Part shown: positions 1 through 11,310 of the stretch, piece after piece
How the letters are laid out: every line of letters starts with the position of its first letter
Numbering within the stretch: the first letter of the stretch is position 1
NCBI GenBank assembly: GCA_047495785.1
Contig: JBLDXI010000015.1
Location: 2,108,001 to 2,172,000 of the forward strand
Origin: Lepidodermella squamata
Lineage: Eukaryota > Gastrotricha
DNA: 64,000 nucleotides
Direction: 5' to 3'
The notes under the pieces: model-generated
The model's input: only the letters and a program-made list of their open reading frames with translations
What the model was told of the DNA's origin: nothing
Databases searched by the model: none
Translations under genes and position numbers: made by a program

Positions 1-568
1 GCTGTTCGTTTATTCATTATTATATCCAATAGCTCTATGTATAGAAGACAACGGGCTTGAGCCAAAATTGTAAGACATCGGCCATTGCAGTGGTTTCGAG
101 ACTTATTGGGGCAATTAATTTTTGCGATGTCGACGGCCGAAGACAAAACTTTTAGGGTTCATAGTGACGCCGAAATTGCGCCGAAAGTCTCAAGATGAAA
201 TCGAACAATGGAGCAGCGTGAAAAAATGGGTCTTTAAGGCTGAATTTTGGTATTCGTGGATGGCTTGGTAAATAAGGACAGTAGGCAAAATATCTGAAAT
301 ATCGGTTTGGTCACATGACCGACAAGTTTTGACTTTTATTCAAATGTTGGTAAGGTTCCATTGTCATTAGCAAAGCGCTACCAGTTCGGCCAGTCCGGGC
401 GAAAAGCCACCACGGTAAAGTATAAGCATACATTGGCGAATAAAACATCGCGAAAATAACTACGTTTACAGTACATATTATAATGTAATAAAGTTGACCA
501 CCTGCAAACAATTCATGTTTGCCAATTAACTGAAGAAATTCCAAATTCGAACTTGGGTATGATCCAAG
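1..568. other. Non-coding left edge
   Basis: No convincing coding region. The only open frames are short, lack recognisable motifs and overlap AT-rich sequence. This is the 3' flank of the minus-strand receptor gene that follows. Confidence 0.5.
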
Positions 569-2992
569 TCAAACTCCTAAGGTGATTCGTCTTGGACTGC
601 TGCTAGTTCTGATGGCTTTGAAAGTCGGAATTATCCACGAGAAATTCGCGACGGCAGACAGAGCGGCAGCTAAACACGACACAGCTATTTTCACGTTAAC
701 CAGAGCTTTGCTTGCATTCGCATTTTGCCCCAAAATTATCAGTATGATGACTCCAGAGGCCAAAAGGATTCCTGAGTTGACCACCCCAAGAGCTATCATG
801 CTGTATTCAGGACAGATAACAATTCGATCCATATGACGTATGTCGTAGACCGCAAACAAGCCAAAAACCAGAAAAGTCGCGTTAAATACAGCTAGACCCA
901 TCAGCCAATACGATCCGTATTCTGAGTAACAGCTCTTGTAAATCCATGTTGATATGGTGTCGGTGTCTTCATCGTAGAAATTTGTATCTGACTCCTTCGG
1001 GGGCCACTGATTTTCAATGCAGTAAAAAGGATCGATAGAATTATCAGGGGCTAACCAAAAGGCCATTGCGAATGCATTCAAGACAACAAATCCGACAAAA
1101 ACTTTGCAAAATTTGACCTCCAACTGAGGTCCACGTTTTAGTAAACTAGGTCGCTCGGCTGTGCTCCCTGAAACATCGAGGTGCTTGCCGAAGTTTGGGG
1201 AATGCCCGGGAAGTTGTTCATTTGATGATTTGTAGGTAGCAGCACAGCTGCTTTTCTTGGGAGTAGACGCTCTGTCGATGTGGAGCGATTTCTTCCACGC
1301 TCGAAAAATCATTACCCGACTAACCAATGCTCCATTAACCATGCTGATGCCTAATATCAGAAATAGCAATCGTGCCTTCCACAGAGCTGCGGGAGACGAT
1401 GCCCAGCTATCTGGCATAGCGAATAGGACTGATCCCAGATTCATCGAAAACGTGCCAATACAGCCAAGAAGCTTCAGATTCGCCTCATTCATCTCGCCAC
1501 CAGGATTCGCCATAAAGAACAAGTATACGACTCTGATGTTAGGTAGCAAATTCAGTATGTTCCAAACAAGCATGCATACGAAACACGCAAGAGGTACGTC
1601 GGCTTCGATGAGTAGAGTTATTGCGTTATCACGAGGCGGCTCCTTGTTTTTAGTATTCCAAGGTAGTTTTTCAATCACTTGGACTATCTTATACTCGAAA
1701 TACTTTTGTTTTATCGAATTCGAGACGTCATCCAATTGCCGCATCACAGCTACGTTGGTATCGGTGGTGTCATTCATTGGAGTCCATCGCTGCAAGACTA
1801 GAACGTCAGTAGAGAACTTTCCTGAGCTGTCGTATTTTACGCGGCCAGTTCTCAACCCAGAATAATCAACACTGGCAACAGAATCGTTAATGATTCGCGA
1901 AATGAGATAAGGGTGCTCATTGTAGTCCTTAAGTGATAGATTTTGCGCTTTCAAAATCTTCTCGGCTTTGTTTAGGGCAAGAATTCCTGTCATCGATCCG
2001 TCGTGGCAATAGTAACGGTAAGAGTAATCCATTCCTCGCGAACCGCCTGTTATTCTGTCCAGGGTCTCATCGAACTTCACAGTTGCTGGTGTTGTTTGTA
2101 AGGGAGTCGTAGCTGGGATAGCGCAAATAGCCGATTTCAGCTGTTCGGCAACCATCGCCCGGGTACAGCCGGGTAGAACTTCGTCAGGTAGCGTCTTAGG
2201 ATAGATTTTCAGCGAAGTGAAGAAATTGTATCTCGACCCCGTAATGCCTAATTTGTACGCTGTGCAGTAGAACTGAAGGATTAAACCGGGATTTGAGATC
2301 CATAGAATGATGACTCTTGCGTCACTTTTCTTCAGAGACATCAACTGACTAGGCTCAGTAATTTCGTTGTATCCTGAATAAAACGGAACTGTGAAGTTGA
2401 TCTTCAAAGCTTGCTCGTAAGCGAATTTAGCCGAGGAGTAATCGACCAAATTATTGAGATAATAAACCACGGCAATTTTGTTCCAATGACCCAGTTCTCT
2501 TGCGTATTGAAGAAAGCCAAATGTTATGAAATCACTCGTTGCTTGAGATAGATACAAGTTAGGGTACTTAGCCTTGTCGGTTAGAAGGTACGAGCTACAT
2601 TTCATCGAAACAACAACCAAATCAGCATGATGAGCAAAGGTTCCAAGGGGCTTGCAACCACTGGAATAATAACCAGCCAGGAAAAGAGGGGATAAATACT
2701 CGCTCTGATTCAACGTGGTTGATCTGTAAAAGTTTAAGGCGTTGCCAGGTGATCGACTGCCGTCCTGACCCTCATCGCGGTAGACAGGCTCGAGGAAATA
2801 CCCAGGAAGAATGTTCCGATCTCGATTGGCGTTATCGAATGCTATCTGGCTCGAAACTTGACATTCATACCCTGTCATTGGGGTGTTGCCAGTGTATGGA
2901 ACCAACGTCAACACCTTTAGCTTCGCCACAGTTTCATTCCCAGCATCCACAAATGCAAGTGAAGTCATTAGTAATGAAATTATTCGGATCAT
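569..2992 (-). CDS. Class C GPCR, GABA-B-receptor-like, intronless
   Basis: Predicted plasma-membrane receptor of 807 aa in one uninterrupted frame. Residues 1-17 form a signal peptide (ends LAFVDAG). Residues about 25-430 look like a periplasmic-binding-type ligand domain (ANF-receptor fold) with several N-x-S/T sites. Seven hydrophobic spans follow at about 458-483, 505-525, 540-563, 627-648, 693-718, 729-755 and 766-790. The third span begins KARLLFLILG, matching the ARLWLLGLG-type start of GABA-B helix 3. In that family a Cys normally sits just before this motif and pairs with a Cys in the second extracellular loop. Here the position is Trp, although two loop cysteines (FYCIE, KSCYS) remain. 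The cytoplasmic tail is only about 17 residues, without the coiled coil that pairs vertebrate GABA-B subunits. The lack of introns contrasts with most neighbours and could mean retroposition. Ligand and G-protein coupling cannot be read from the sequence. Confidence 0.85.
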   Translation of the reverse strand: MIRIISLLMTSLAFVDAGNETVAKLKVLTLVPYTGNTPMTGYECQVSSQIAFDNANRDRNILPGYFLEPVYRDEGQDGSRSPGNALNFYRSTTLNQSEYLSPLFLAGYYSSGCKPLGTFAHHADLVVVSMKCSSYLLTDKAKYPNLYLSQATSDFITFGFLQYARELGHWNKIAVVYYLNNLVDYSSAKFAYEQALKINFTVPFYSGYNEITEPSQLMSLKKSDARVIILWISNPGLILQFYCTAYKLGITGSRYNFFTSLKIYPKTLPDEVLPGCTRAMVAEQLKSAICAIPATTPLQTTPATVKFDETLDRITGGSRGMDYSYRYYCHDGSMTGILALNKAEKILKAQNLSLKDYNEHPYLISRIINDSVASVDYSGLRTGRVKYDSSGKFSTDVLVLQRWTPMNDTTDTNVAVMRQLDDVSNSIKQKYFEYKIVQVIEKLPWNTKNKEPPRDNAITLLIEADVPLACFVCMLVWNILNLLPNIRVVYLFFMANPGGEMNEANLKLLGCIGTFSMNLGSVLFAMPDSWASSPAALWKARLLFLILGISMVNGALVSRVMIFRAWKKSLHIDRASTPKKSSCAATYKSSNEQLPGHSPNFGKHLDVSGSTAERPSLLKRGPQLEVKFCKVFVGFVVLNAFAMAFWLAPDNSIDPFYCIENQWPPKESDTNFYDEDTDTISTWIYKSCYSEYGSYWLMGLAVFNATFLVFGLFAVYDIRHMDRIVICPEYSMIALGVVNSGILLASGVIILIILGQNANASKALVNVKIAVSCLAAALSAVANFSWIIPTFKAIRTSSSPRRITLGV

Positions 2993-5170
2993 TTATAATC
3001 AATTATTATTTATCTAAGGATACAATATCTATCATAGAAACATAGCTTTGTACGGGACGCTGCTTGTCGACTACGGAGAGAAACGAATAATCCTCATCCT
3101 TAAAAACAACCGACTTCCTTGAATTTAACAGCAAGACAAATTCTCATTTTAGCGCTAACGTGATTTCAAGCAGATTGGTCAATGTGTATCTAGACTGATC
3201 ATCCTGATTAGCTGAAGCAAAAGACATGTTTACATCACCGAAATACAAGACATTCGTCTTGAACACTAAATAATTAGACAAAAAGAGAGATTCGAGAATG
3301 AGCGAGCTTACGTGCGCTTGTAAGGTGCGTCTTCCGTACGAATGTAATTAGGCAAGATAACTATTTGGTAGATTAGGTGAACTAGGTGAAACAGACAACG
3401 AGCAAATAGGAGAAATCTGAATTCCTCTTTCAAATGCGTTCCCAAGCACAAAATAAAATTTGGTCTTATATACATTCGCGAATTATTTTTTCTCAAATTT
3501 GTTGGTCGAATGACTTCAAAAATGAAAATGTCACTCGGAAAGACTGATAATTTGTGCATTTTTTTTGAATTTCGAAACTTGTTAGCGGAAGTCCAAATTT
3601 TAAGAATATTTTCATATTTTCAAGCTGTCTCGCCCTCTATATTTAGAGTCCGTGAACAGTGCATCATTTAGGTCTTTTTGAATGAAAAAGCCCTACATCG
3701 CAAAACCATGAAATCGGACCACTTCTAATAGATTCATTAGTTTAGTTGTTTTATTGCTAAGGTAGATATTAAGCTTCATTTTCATGGAAATTCGACCCAC
3801 ATCACATAAAGCATGTTCAGAAGAAATTTTAAAAAATTGGAGAACACCCGATAGTCATATTATTAATGGTGGAACGTTATTCCATCATCAACGCAAAGCA
3901 GAGCGTGACGGTTGGTTATTTTGCCGCTCATAGGTGGATAAGTTATGGAAGCCAGAAGCGCCATACAATAAGCTTATAGACGATCCTAATCTGCAAAGGC
4001 AGCAAAGACCAAATTGCAAAATAGCAGCTAACAGCCCTAGCAGAATATGTTCCCATTCCCCGCCGTAGAATAGAAGTCACAAATCAGGAGATTGAGAGCC
4101 ACTGTGCATTAAATGATGTCATTGATTAATTCGGTTATTGTTTTGCAGAAACGAGAGCAGAAATTATCGAAATCTGCAATGTCACATCATCGGCGGTATG
4201 CGTGGCAGAATAATTGGATGCATTTATGTGAAATTTGAACGGCTTATGTGGAAACAGCTACCAAACACTTCCGCGCGCGGTCCAAAGGTTGATTGTATTA
4301 AGTAGCAACCAGGCTCGTACTGCCCCGCAACTGTCGTCGCTGTTCCTCCGCTTCTGTCGTCGAGTTGTGGCATGAAATGCACTAACGGAAAGAGCTATAA
4401 GCTATGTGAGCTATATTTACCCATATGGTAGGTGTACGCTTGTTGCGGGAACTAAGAGCGAACTATTTAGATTGGAATGCGAGTGAACTGATAAAAACTT
4501 CGATTACAACGATGTCATTCCCTTGAAAATGAAAAGTATACAATAGTGTTGTTTTTTATGCTACCTGGATTTTCGGAAAGCTCAAGTACAGGCACCAGAT
4601 GGAAGCTTTCCACCAGAGGAGGTAATTAATCTTTACCTGTTCCACTCGAAATGACCTTCTGAAGTGGTTGAAAATGAGTACACTGAGCAGTAATGAAAAA
4701 TGAATATTTTTTCGGCTGGTCATTAATTTGATTTACCAAATTGTGATTATTTGCTGCTTGATAATTTTCACATCTCTGACTTAACGTGGGTTGAACGTCG
4801 TACTCATCTTGTTGACGAGATCTCGGAGCAAGAAAGTTAACTTCGACCCGCTATTGAAGGAGATTCTTTTTTACTTTCAATGTTACGTGATGTCTGGGAA
4901 ATTTCTCATCTTACGTACTGCGTGTATAAGAACTCAGTTTCTTTTAGAATTTTCCATCGAAAATATGTCGCTTGGGTGTGAAAAAGTGTCCAGAATCCAG
5001 AATGGGTGTCGTGCGTTAAGTCTCAGACGCCTCTGTCTAATTACCTAATAGCAAAAAATGTGTTTTATTTTTTCAATAAACTGATTTCGAGGCTGCTGCG
5101 ATCTTTCGCTGTCATGCAACTGTTTTTGTCAGCGCCTTGAGCTCCTCTACCGCCCAACATAAAAAAGCAA
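2993..5170. other. Gene-poor spacer with possible FLYWCH-like remnant
   Basis: No intact gene seen. On the plus strand, 3841-3950 reads through a short stretch (INGGTLFHHQ, then GWLFC, then a stop) that resembles the spacing of a FLYWCH zinc finger, a domain often carried by MULE transposons. The match is weak and broken. The rest is AT-rich sequence with short open frames of no recognisable content. Confidence 0.3.
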
Positions 5171-5242
5171 CGACCCAGATGGGACTCGAACCCACAATCT
5201 CCGGCTCCGGAGGCCGACGCCTTACCATTAGGCCACTGGGCC
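5171..5242 (-). tRNA. tRNA-Arg(CCG)
   Basis: The reverse complement folds as a 72-nt cloverleaf. The acceptor stem is GGCCCAG / CTGGGTC with one G-T pair; the D arm is GCCT-AATGGTA-AGGC; the anticodon stem TCGGC/GCCGG encloses loop CTCCGGA with anticodon CCG; the T arm is GTGGG-TTCGAGT-CCCAT, and the discriminator is G. A run of six T directly follows the 3' end, as expected for a pol III terminator. There is no intron. Internal A and B box sequences are intact, so it is probably functional. Confidence 0.95.
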
Positions 5243-6184
5243 GGATGGATATTACCTAATTTCTTATGTCATATTCGCCATAAGCTCGCCATTGTGGCAT
5301 TCGTGAGTGATCGCGATATGAAACATTGGAAGCTGTTTCCAGGCATTGAGAAGCCTAGTTTTTCCTTACAGCGGTAACGCGTGAGAAAATACAACATTGT
5401 TTTCCAGCGAATAGCAACAATATCGACGTGACCGCCGTTGTTGGACAATATCGATTGTGTGTGCTGGGAATAACTCCACCTGTGAGTTTAGCATTAACGC
5501 TGGATTTCTGTCTCCCGTCTAACGTCTAAGCATTTCGCTTAGCACTGACCATCGAAGGCAAATCCGAGTTAGGATGCATGACCCTCAGTTGCAGGCAGCA
5601 GGCAGGTATAATTAGGCCACTCATAGTCTCTTTGGCAGTTTTCTTCAAGAAATTTATGAGAATATACTTATATAGAGAAAGATAATTGCTGGATGCTTTA
5701 AAGTGCTTGACGGTTTCTGCGTCATCAATGCTTTGGGGCGTTTAAATATTAATCAAAAATGTCACAGCACACAACTACAAGTGCTGCCTTTTCCGCCACT
5801 GACCTACCTGCTGTCTGATTTGGCATGAGCAAGAAAAGCTTTTCGCCCTTTTGCATTTATCGCATTACAAAAGCCGGCGCAAGTGTGTCGCGCGAGAGTT
5901 GCCTCTGGTTACATTGATTGCAGGAGTGCGCGTCACTCGCTGCCGCCGCTGAATGAAAGCACGTAGCCCTACAGCCTACAACCACAGGAAAGTGTAGAAA
6001 AAAGCCCGGCGACCAGGGAGTAATGAGTCGTCTAACAAATCAAAGACACAATTTTGCTTGCCAATATCAGAGCCGTATCAATGGATTAAACTCGTAATAT
6101 TTTTTGAAATTAGAACTTTTGCTTCAAATTGTTTCTTTTCATTTCTTGTTCCTCGTAATTATAGGAAAGACTTAAATTTTTCAT
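5243..6184. other. Spacer upstream of the peroxidase homologue
   Basis: No gene or RNA found. It presumably contains the 5' region of the gene starting at 6185, but I see no clear TATA box. Confidence 0.4.
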
Positions 6185-7174
6185 ATGACTATGAGACCTC
6201 GATCAGCAGCGCCCACCGCACACACTAATCACAATAAGCAGGCGAATAACGTTCAACGAAATCATGTCAAAAAGGTTGTGAATGGCATCAGAGATACCGA
6301 CTTCTTCGACGATTTCTCCATCGCCAACGCCGAGGGTTTGCCCATTGAATTAAGCCGGTATCGTGGACGGGTCGTAATTGTGGTAAACATTGCAACATTC
6401 GCCCCTAACTCAAAGTCAGAGCTTCAAGGCCTTAACAATTTAGCGCATTGTTTCGGGGAAAATCTCGCAATTATTGGAGTGCCCTGCAACCATTTTTTCC
6501 ACGTATGATTGTCTGAATTTGCGAAAATTCGTCTTCAAATTTTTTGCCTTAGGAACCCGCGGAAAACACTTTGGAAACTGTAGCCGTAATGCAGCATGTG
6601 AGGCCAGGGAATGGATTCAGCCCAAATCCTATGTCATTTATTTTAACAAGCCACGCTGATGTGAACGGAGCTAATCAGCTACCTTTATACCGTTACTTGA
6701 AGAAAGTTATGCCGCTGCCTACCGATGACCAGTTTTCGTTCGCAAGCTCCGATTCGCCCGGTCTTTTTGCAGGTTTCAGGATAACCTGGTCTCCGATAGA
6801 GAGATCAGATATTACCAGTTTGTTTCAAGAGCATGAATAATTTGGAATTGTTGCTAAGGCGATTGTTTGTAGGTGATTTTGAGAAATTCGTCATACGTCC
6901 GGATGGCAAACCCCTCCGGCGCTACACCGGACAATACCAGGCCGGAAATCTTTACCACGACGTTGCCAAGCTAGTTGAAGAGTTCTCATTACGTCAAGAA
7001 TCGGCCAGCCTATCGAAAAAGCGCTATATTGCCTCACCACCCGTAGAGCCGTCTAACGAGAATGATCAAATGGAAGCAGGTGATTCACATCATAATAATT
7101 TGCAATCGAATTCGATACCCGGTTATCCGAGAATGCCATCCCCTGTCTTCTGTTCTTCACCTGGTTACAGTTAA
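6185..7174 (+). CDS. Glutathione-peroxidase-fold protein lacking the catalytic tetrad
   Basis: Three exons, 6185-6502, 6553-6817 and 6873-7174, join in frame (introns of 50 and 55 bp, GT-AG) to give 294 aa. Family landmarks are present in order: VVNIATFAP (equivalent of VNVASxCGxT), GVPCNHF (FPCNQF), VRPGNGFSPN, DVNGANQLPLY, ITWSP and DFEKFVIRPDGKPLRRY. The peroxidatic Cys/Sec is Ala73 (codon gcc, so not a recoded TGA). The tetrad Gln is His103, and the Trp-Asn pair of WNFEKF is Ser195-Asp196. All four catalytic positions are therefore changed while the fold signature is kept, which points to a pseudoenzyme rather than an active peroxidase. There is a basic, Asn-rich N-terminal extension of about 30 residues without a signal peptide, and a low-complexity Ser/Pro/Asn tail of about 60 residues. 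If the exon 2 splice is wrong, the S-D pair could differ, but Ala73 and His103 lie inside exon 1. Confidence 0.85.
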
Positions 7175-7459
7175 TTGATAACATGCGTGCTCTTTCCTTC
7201 GAGCGCCTGCAAGTCGAAAAATAATGTTCGAACTTTTTAGAATTTCAGTCTCTAAAATAGATAATATTTTGTCACGTCGCGAATAAATTCATATGGATGG
7301 TTGAAAGCAGGCCAGAGTAATCATTGATATCCATATATCTTTTCAGCTGGGCCCCAATAGGAAATTCACATTGCTCCCGAATTTTGATGTGGACAGAGTA
7401 ATGGTGGCATTGTCACACTGGAAGCCTTAATTAGTTGAATTCTTTTGAATTCCGTACAT

Positions 7460-7531
7460 GGGGATGTAGCTCAGTGGTAGAGCGCTTGCTTTGCATGTAA
7501 GATGTCCCGGGTTCAAACCCCGGAATCTCCA
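7460..7531 (+). tRNA. tRNA-Ala(TGC)
   Basis: 72-nt cloverleaf close to the animal tRNA-Ala(TGC) consensus. Acceptor GGGGATG pairs with AATCTCC, leaving a G-A mismatch at the last pair. The D arm is GCTC-AGTGGTA-GAGC, the anticodon arm CTTGC-TTTGCAT-GTAAG, and the T arm CCGGG-TTCAAAC-CCCGG, with discriminator A. Five T follow within three bases as a pol III terminator. The acceptor mismatch is the only blemish. Confidence 0.94.
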
Positions 7532-7640
7532 ACTTTTTGCGAATATTAAGACTTGAGGGTAAATAGAAGATTGAAAAATCCACCATAAAATTAATTCATG
7601 AGTTTTCCATTTTGACAAAACGCATGCTGAACTGCGAAGA

Positions 7641-9183
7641 ATGACTACAAACAGAACTCTGAGAAGGTCGCTCGTTGAATTAGACGGCGAATTCGGCGAA
7701 GAATTGGCAGAGGTGCAAGAAGAGCATTCAGCGCCAGATTTCAATTGGCGGGTAAAGTATTTCTGAATCAGATTGCTAAATCAGTTACATTTTTTGTAAA
7801 CAGCCGATCGCATGGGATGTACTCGTCAGCTATAAATGCTCAGACCAGGTTGATTCAAAGCATTTCAACGTGAGGAAACGTGCAGGCCACTCTGACATGA
7901 TCGTTATTACATTCGAGATTGCAAAAACGAGTGGCAGATACGAGCGGCGCATTCGCGTTAGAATTTGCAGTCGGCCGAGAAGAGAAAGTCAACAACTTCC
8001 CCCGATAGAAGACTGCCCTTCCGAAAGATTTGCTCTCGTGACCAATCAATCAACTTTATTGGTTGAGGGTAAAACGTTGAGGGCGCATAATCTTCAGGGG
8101 AATACTATGCACGAAGCTAAGCTGAAATTTTTGGACAGAGAACGCGCTGTGGCTTTTCTCCGCCAGGCAAACGAATATTACGGCGAGTTGATAACCACAA
8201 ATTGCTTCCCTGCAAATCAGCTATCTCTTCGACGCCATCTGGTAACCCAAAATCTCAATCCGCAACTTGGATCGGATAACGCTTATTACTCTCGCACTAC
8301 AGTCGCTGGGCCATTTCCATTAGACAGAAGGCCATTACAAACTTATTCAGAAACTCCGAAGTTCACGGCTGGGGCCTATTATGACATGTTGGAATCAATT
8401 TATGAGGAAGCTCTAAGCGAGAGAGTGAGGTGTAGTCAGCATAGACAGCCAGCCTGGTTCCATGATGAAATTGCAGCAGTGGAACATTTCGAGGCTGCTA
8501 ACAACGTGGCAATACTGTCAATTTTCAAAAGTGAAGTACAAATCAGTGAGGCTAACTCGGCCTCTGTTCACTTTGAGAAGCCATTTCACCGCCCACATCC
8601 ATTTTTCCTGACCAATGTTGACTTGCTAACTACAGAAGCGAAACAAATTTCAGCGCAAAATCAGAAACTGATGAACAGAGAAGCGTCAAGATCGGCTGTT
8701 TTGCAAGACAGCAATCAAAACGATTTGAACGGGGAGTTGGCTTTCGGTGCCGTGACGAGCTTCCGCAATCGGATAGGCGCGCTGTGGTGTGCTCTTTTGA
8801 ATTTCAACCGACGCAATGGCGAAGCTTTGGTTGAATGGGCGCTGATCCACATGCCGATTAGCTACCTCGAACGCCAAGCTGAGAATCGTGTCATGACACT
8901 TGGAACTTTCGGTGCTATCTTTCCGGTAGATCCCAATTCGATGGCTGAGCGTTTCATGCTAATAGCCACGACTGAAGCGCCGGCTATCCGATTCCCAGAG
9001 GCAGGTTTCACGGCTCGATGGATCAGGGTTGTTCAGGCCGGTCATTTTCCTGACCCGGCGTTTCTCCCATCTGCAGCCGATGAAGTGCGCTGGGGTGTGG
9101 TATTTTGGCCTGATCTGCCTCGCGATACTTTCTGGACTAGTCCCGGATTCCGCAAACAGTCGAAATGGGATCGCGCAACATAA
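7641..9183 (+). CDS. Unrecognised 496-aa protein, two exons
   Basis: Exon 1 is 7641-7751 and begins at the first usable ATG; an earlier ATG at 7624 runs into a stop after six codons. A 52-bp GT-AG intron (7752-7803) in phase 0 leads to exon 2, 7804-9183. The product is 496 aa, acidic in exon 1 (ELDGEFGEELAEVQEE) and mostly globular in composition, with no signal peptide, membrane span or coiled coil. The C-terminal 130 residues are rich in aromatic residues and proline (WALIHMPISYLE, WGVVFWPDLPRDTFW). I recognise no domain. It lies 110 bp after the tRNA-Ala and about 0.9 kb before the coiled-coil array, with no sequence in common with that array. Confidence 0.75.
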
Positions 9184-9954
9184 CAAGTTGTAGGTATTAT
9201 CGAAAATACCGAAAAATCAATAAATAACCAGCTTACCAAACCCCTCGACTAGTTGGATTCGTTAACGGTTTAATCCAAGATAAATTGCACAGATAACCCA
9301 TTCGCAATTAGCAAATTCATCTCCTCATTCCAATAAATGTCCCTTGAGCTGAACTTCAGTAAAAAGGAAGAAAAGTTACATAAAATTTTGCTTGTTCATG
9401 TACGGCCTGTCTTTCAGCCAAAATCTATCCCATACATTGCACTGTGCCTCCTGTCTTTGCAAAAATATACCCCTGTAAATACCAAATTGTAGGCAGGACG
9501 AAAATAACCAAAATATAGGGTGCGACTAGACCCCCTCCGAAATTGGTGTCTCTTGTTGTGTGATCTCGGACAAGAGTGAGCGTTTTTTCCTGAGTACTGA
9601 ATACTTAAATATATGTAGATGGCAGTACTTTATAATTTCCTGGGCATGTAGAATAACATAGTAGACCATTTATTGTCAAAGATTCAAGCATTTTCTCTAC
9701 TAAACAAGCTAAACATTGCTTGTGCACGCTTTCAAGCTGATGTAGGAGGCCGCTAAGAAGGAAAGCACTAAGTTGACCTCAAACCTCAATCAACAAAACA
9801 TTGGAAAAAATCAATATAGATTTATTATTATTAGTGATTTTTTCTTGTGGACGGTCTCATCTATCTTATTCTGTATAGAAAAGAACGCATGATGAGACCA
9901 TAAAAAAATATTTTCGAACCAGATGACACACTGGGCATCGCGTGTACAACAAGC
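9184..9954. other. Spacer before the coiled-coil array
   Basis: AT-rich, no coding region or repeat recognised. Confidence 0.4.
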
Positions 9955-10012
9955 CACGTGTTATTCTAAGCCCCACGTGTTACGCAACACGCGGTCGCAC
10001 TGCCCTATAAAA
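9955..10012 (+). promoter_or_regulatory. Candidate promoter of gene A: two E-boxes, C/EBP-like site, TATA box
   Basis: Two CACGTG palindromes lie at 9955-9960 and 9974-9979. The second is followed at once by TTACGCAA (9980-9987), which matches a C/EBP-type bZIP consensus. A TATAAAA box is at 10006-10012, 78 bp before the ATG of gene A. The order and spacing are those of a compact pol II promoter. The factors that bind are not known from the sequence. Confidence 0.55.
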
Positions 10013-10089
10013 CCCGCCCCAGATTGGACGAAAAGTCATCACAAGCAATTCTGTTCTCATCTCTCTTATAAATAATTATCTATGAAACG

Positions 10090-11310
10090 ATGAACTCTCC
10101 ATCTGAGAGCAAGTACTTTGTCCTTCGGGGCGGCGATGAATTCGACGACGATTTCGAGAGCGGCAAGATGGCTTTGCAGCTCAAGCAATGCGGCCTGCCA
10201 GCGGCGATTGTCGATGCTGTTTTCTCGAAGGAAGTCAAGGCGTCTTCCGCCTTCCTGCCCATCGCGTCTGGCCTCCTCGAAGTCTTCGGCGACTACCAAC
10301 TTCGCGAGCAGACCCTCTCCCAAATGGTCACCGAGGTCAAACTGGAGCGTGACAGCCTTCGCAACCAGCTTCGGCAGGCCAGTCAAAAGCAGCGTACCAT
10401 CCTCGCCGAATTCCAGGACTTCAGATCTAACGCAGAGCGGCAGCGGCAAGAGAAGGACGAAGAAATCACCAAGCTGAAGAATGCCCTGACAATGCTGTCG
10501 AAACAAGTCGCGTCAATCGCCGCCAACAACGACAAGGCCATTCAATCGATCGGCCGCGTCTCAGACCTGGAGAACCAACTCAAATCATCGCAGACGCTGA
10601 TCGAAGAACTGAAGGCGGCTCTCGAGCAAGAGAAGGCCAATGCGGTCGCGCTTCAGGTGAAATACGATGCGAAGCGAACGTATTTCGAGACCTTCGCGAA
10701 GCAAGTCGAGGAGGCGAGCAATGCGAAGAAGGCAACGATCAAGAACCTCACGGCCGAGATCGAGAAGCTTCGAGCCGAAAATTCTGCCTCCCGGCTGTGC
10801 GGCAGTCCAGCGAAACGGCCGAGGTTGCCAGGTAAAATAACTCGTAAATTTTTTAGCAGGCATTTTTATTTTTTTTATTTGAAAGAAAAACCGTCCGAGC
10901 CTGTGATGGATCCCGAGGAAATGAAGCAGCTGAATACGACGATCAATACCCTTGTGAGCGAACTTTCAAAGCGAGGCGAAATGATTCGTAGATTGGAGGA
11001 AGAGGTGGCTCGACTTCGATCTGACCTCAAAGTAAACACCGCAACGCCAAATTTTCACAGAAAAAATCACGACATACTTTTGTTTTAGAAGCCCGTCAAT
11101 AATCCTCAGCAATCGAATTCAGAGGAATCGTCCAAGCTCGCCGAGGTTAAGCAATTAATTGCTCTACGGCTTGAGCTCGAAAAGCGCTTGATGCGCCAGA
11201 ATTCTGCCGGGTTAAAGGAAACTGAAGAGCACGTTTTCTTACAGGCATTATTGGATCAACTCGACATTTGGACCGCCAGTCACACCTCGCTGAAATCGCC
11301 GCAAACTTGA
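10090..11310 (+). CDS. Coiled-coil protein, array gene A
   Basis: Three exons, 10090-10831, 10886-11031 and 11089-11310, with GT-AG introns of 54 and 57 bp, give 369 aa. An acidic start (DEFDDDFE) is followed at residues about 30-80 by a block that resembles the array head only weakly (LKQCGLP, then LPIASGLLEVFGDY). Heptad coiled coil runs over about 80-240, then SPAKRPRLP, a monopartite-type nuclear localisation motif, a second coil and a Ser/Thr-rich tail. The first intron is a multiple of three without an in-frame stop, so retention would add 18 residues. Base composition is clearly more GC-rich than in the other members. First gene of the array; the promoter described upstream is probably its own. 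A structural or scaffold role is inferred from the coil alone. Confidence 0.8.

Noticed and set aside
311-544. 77-codon minus-strand frame at the left edge
   Set aside because: Although it has a hydrophobic stretch, it is separated from the receptor by stops, lacks splice signals that would join it, and has no family match.
6400-6410. Selenocysteine codon in the peroxidase homologue
   Set aside because: The codon at the catalytic position is gcc (Ala). There is no in-frame TGA there, so recoding is not involved.
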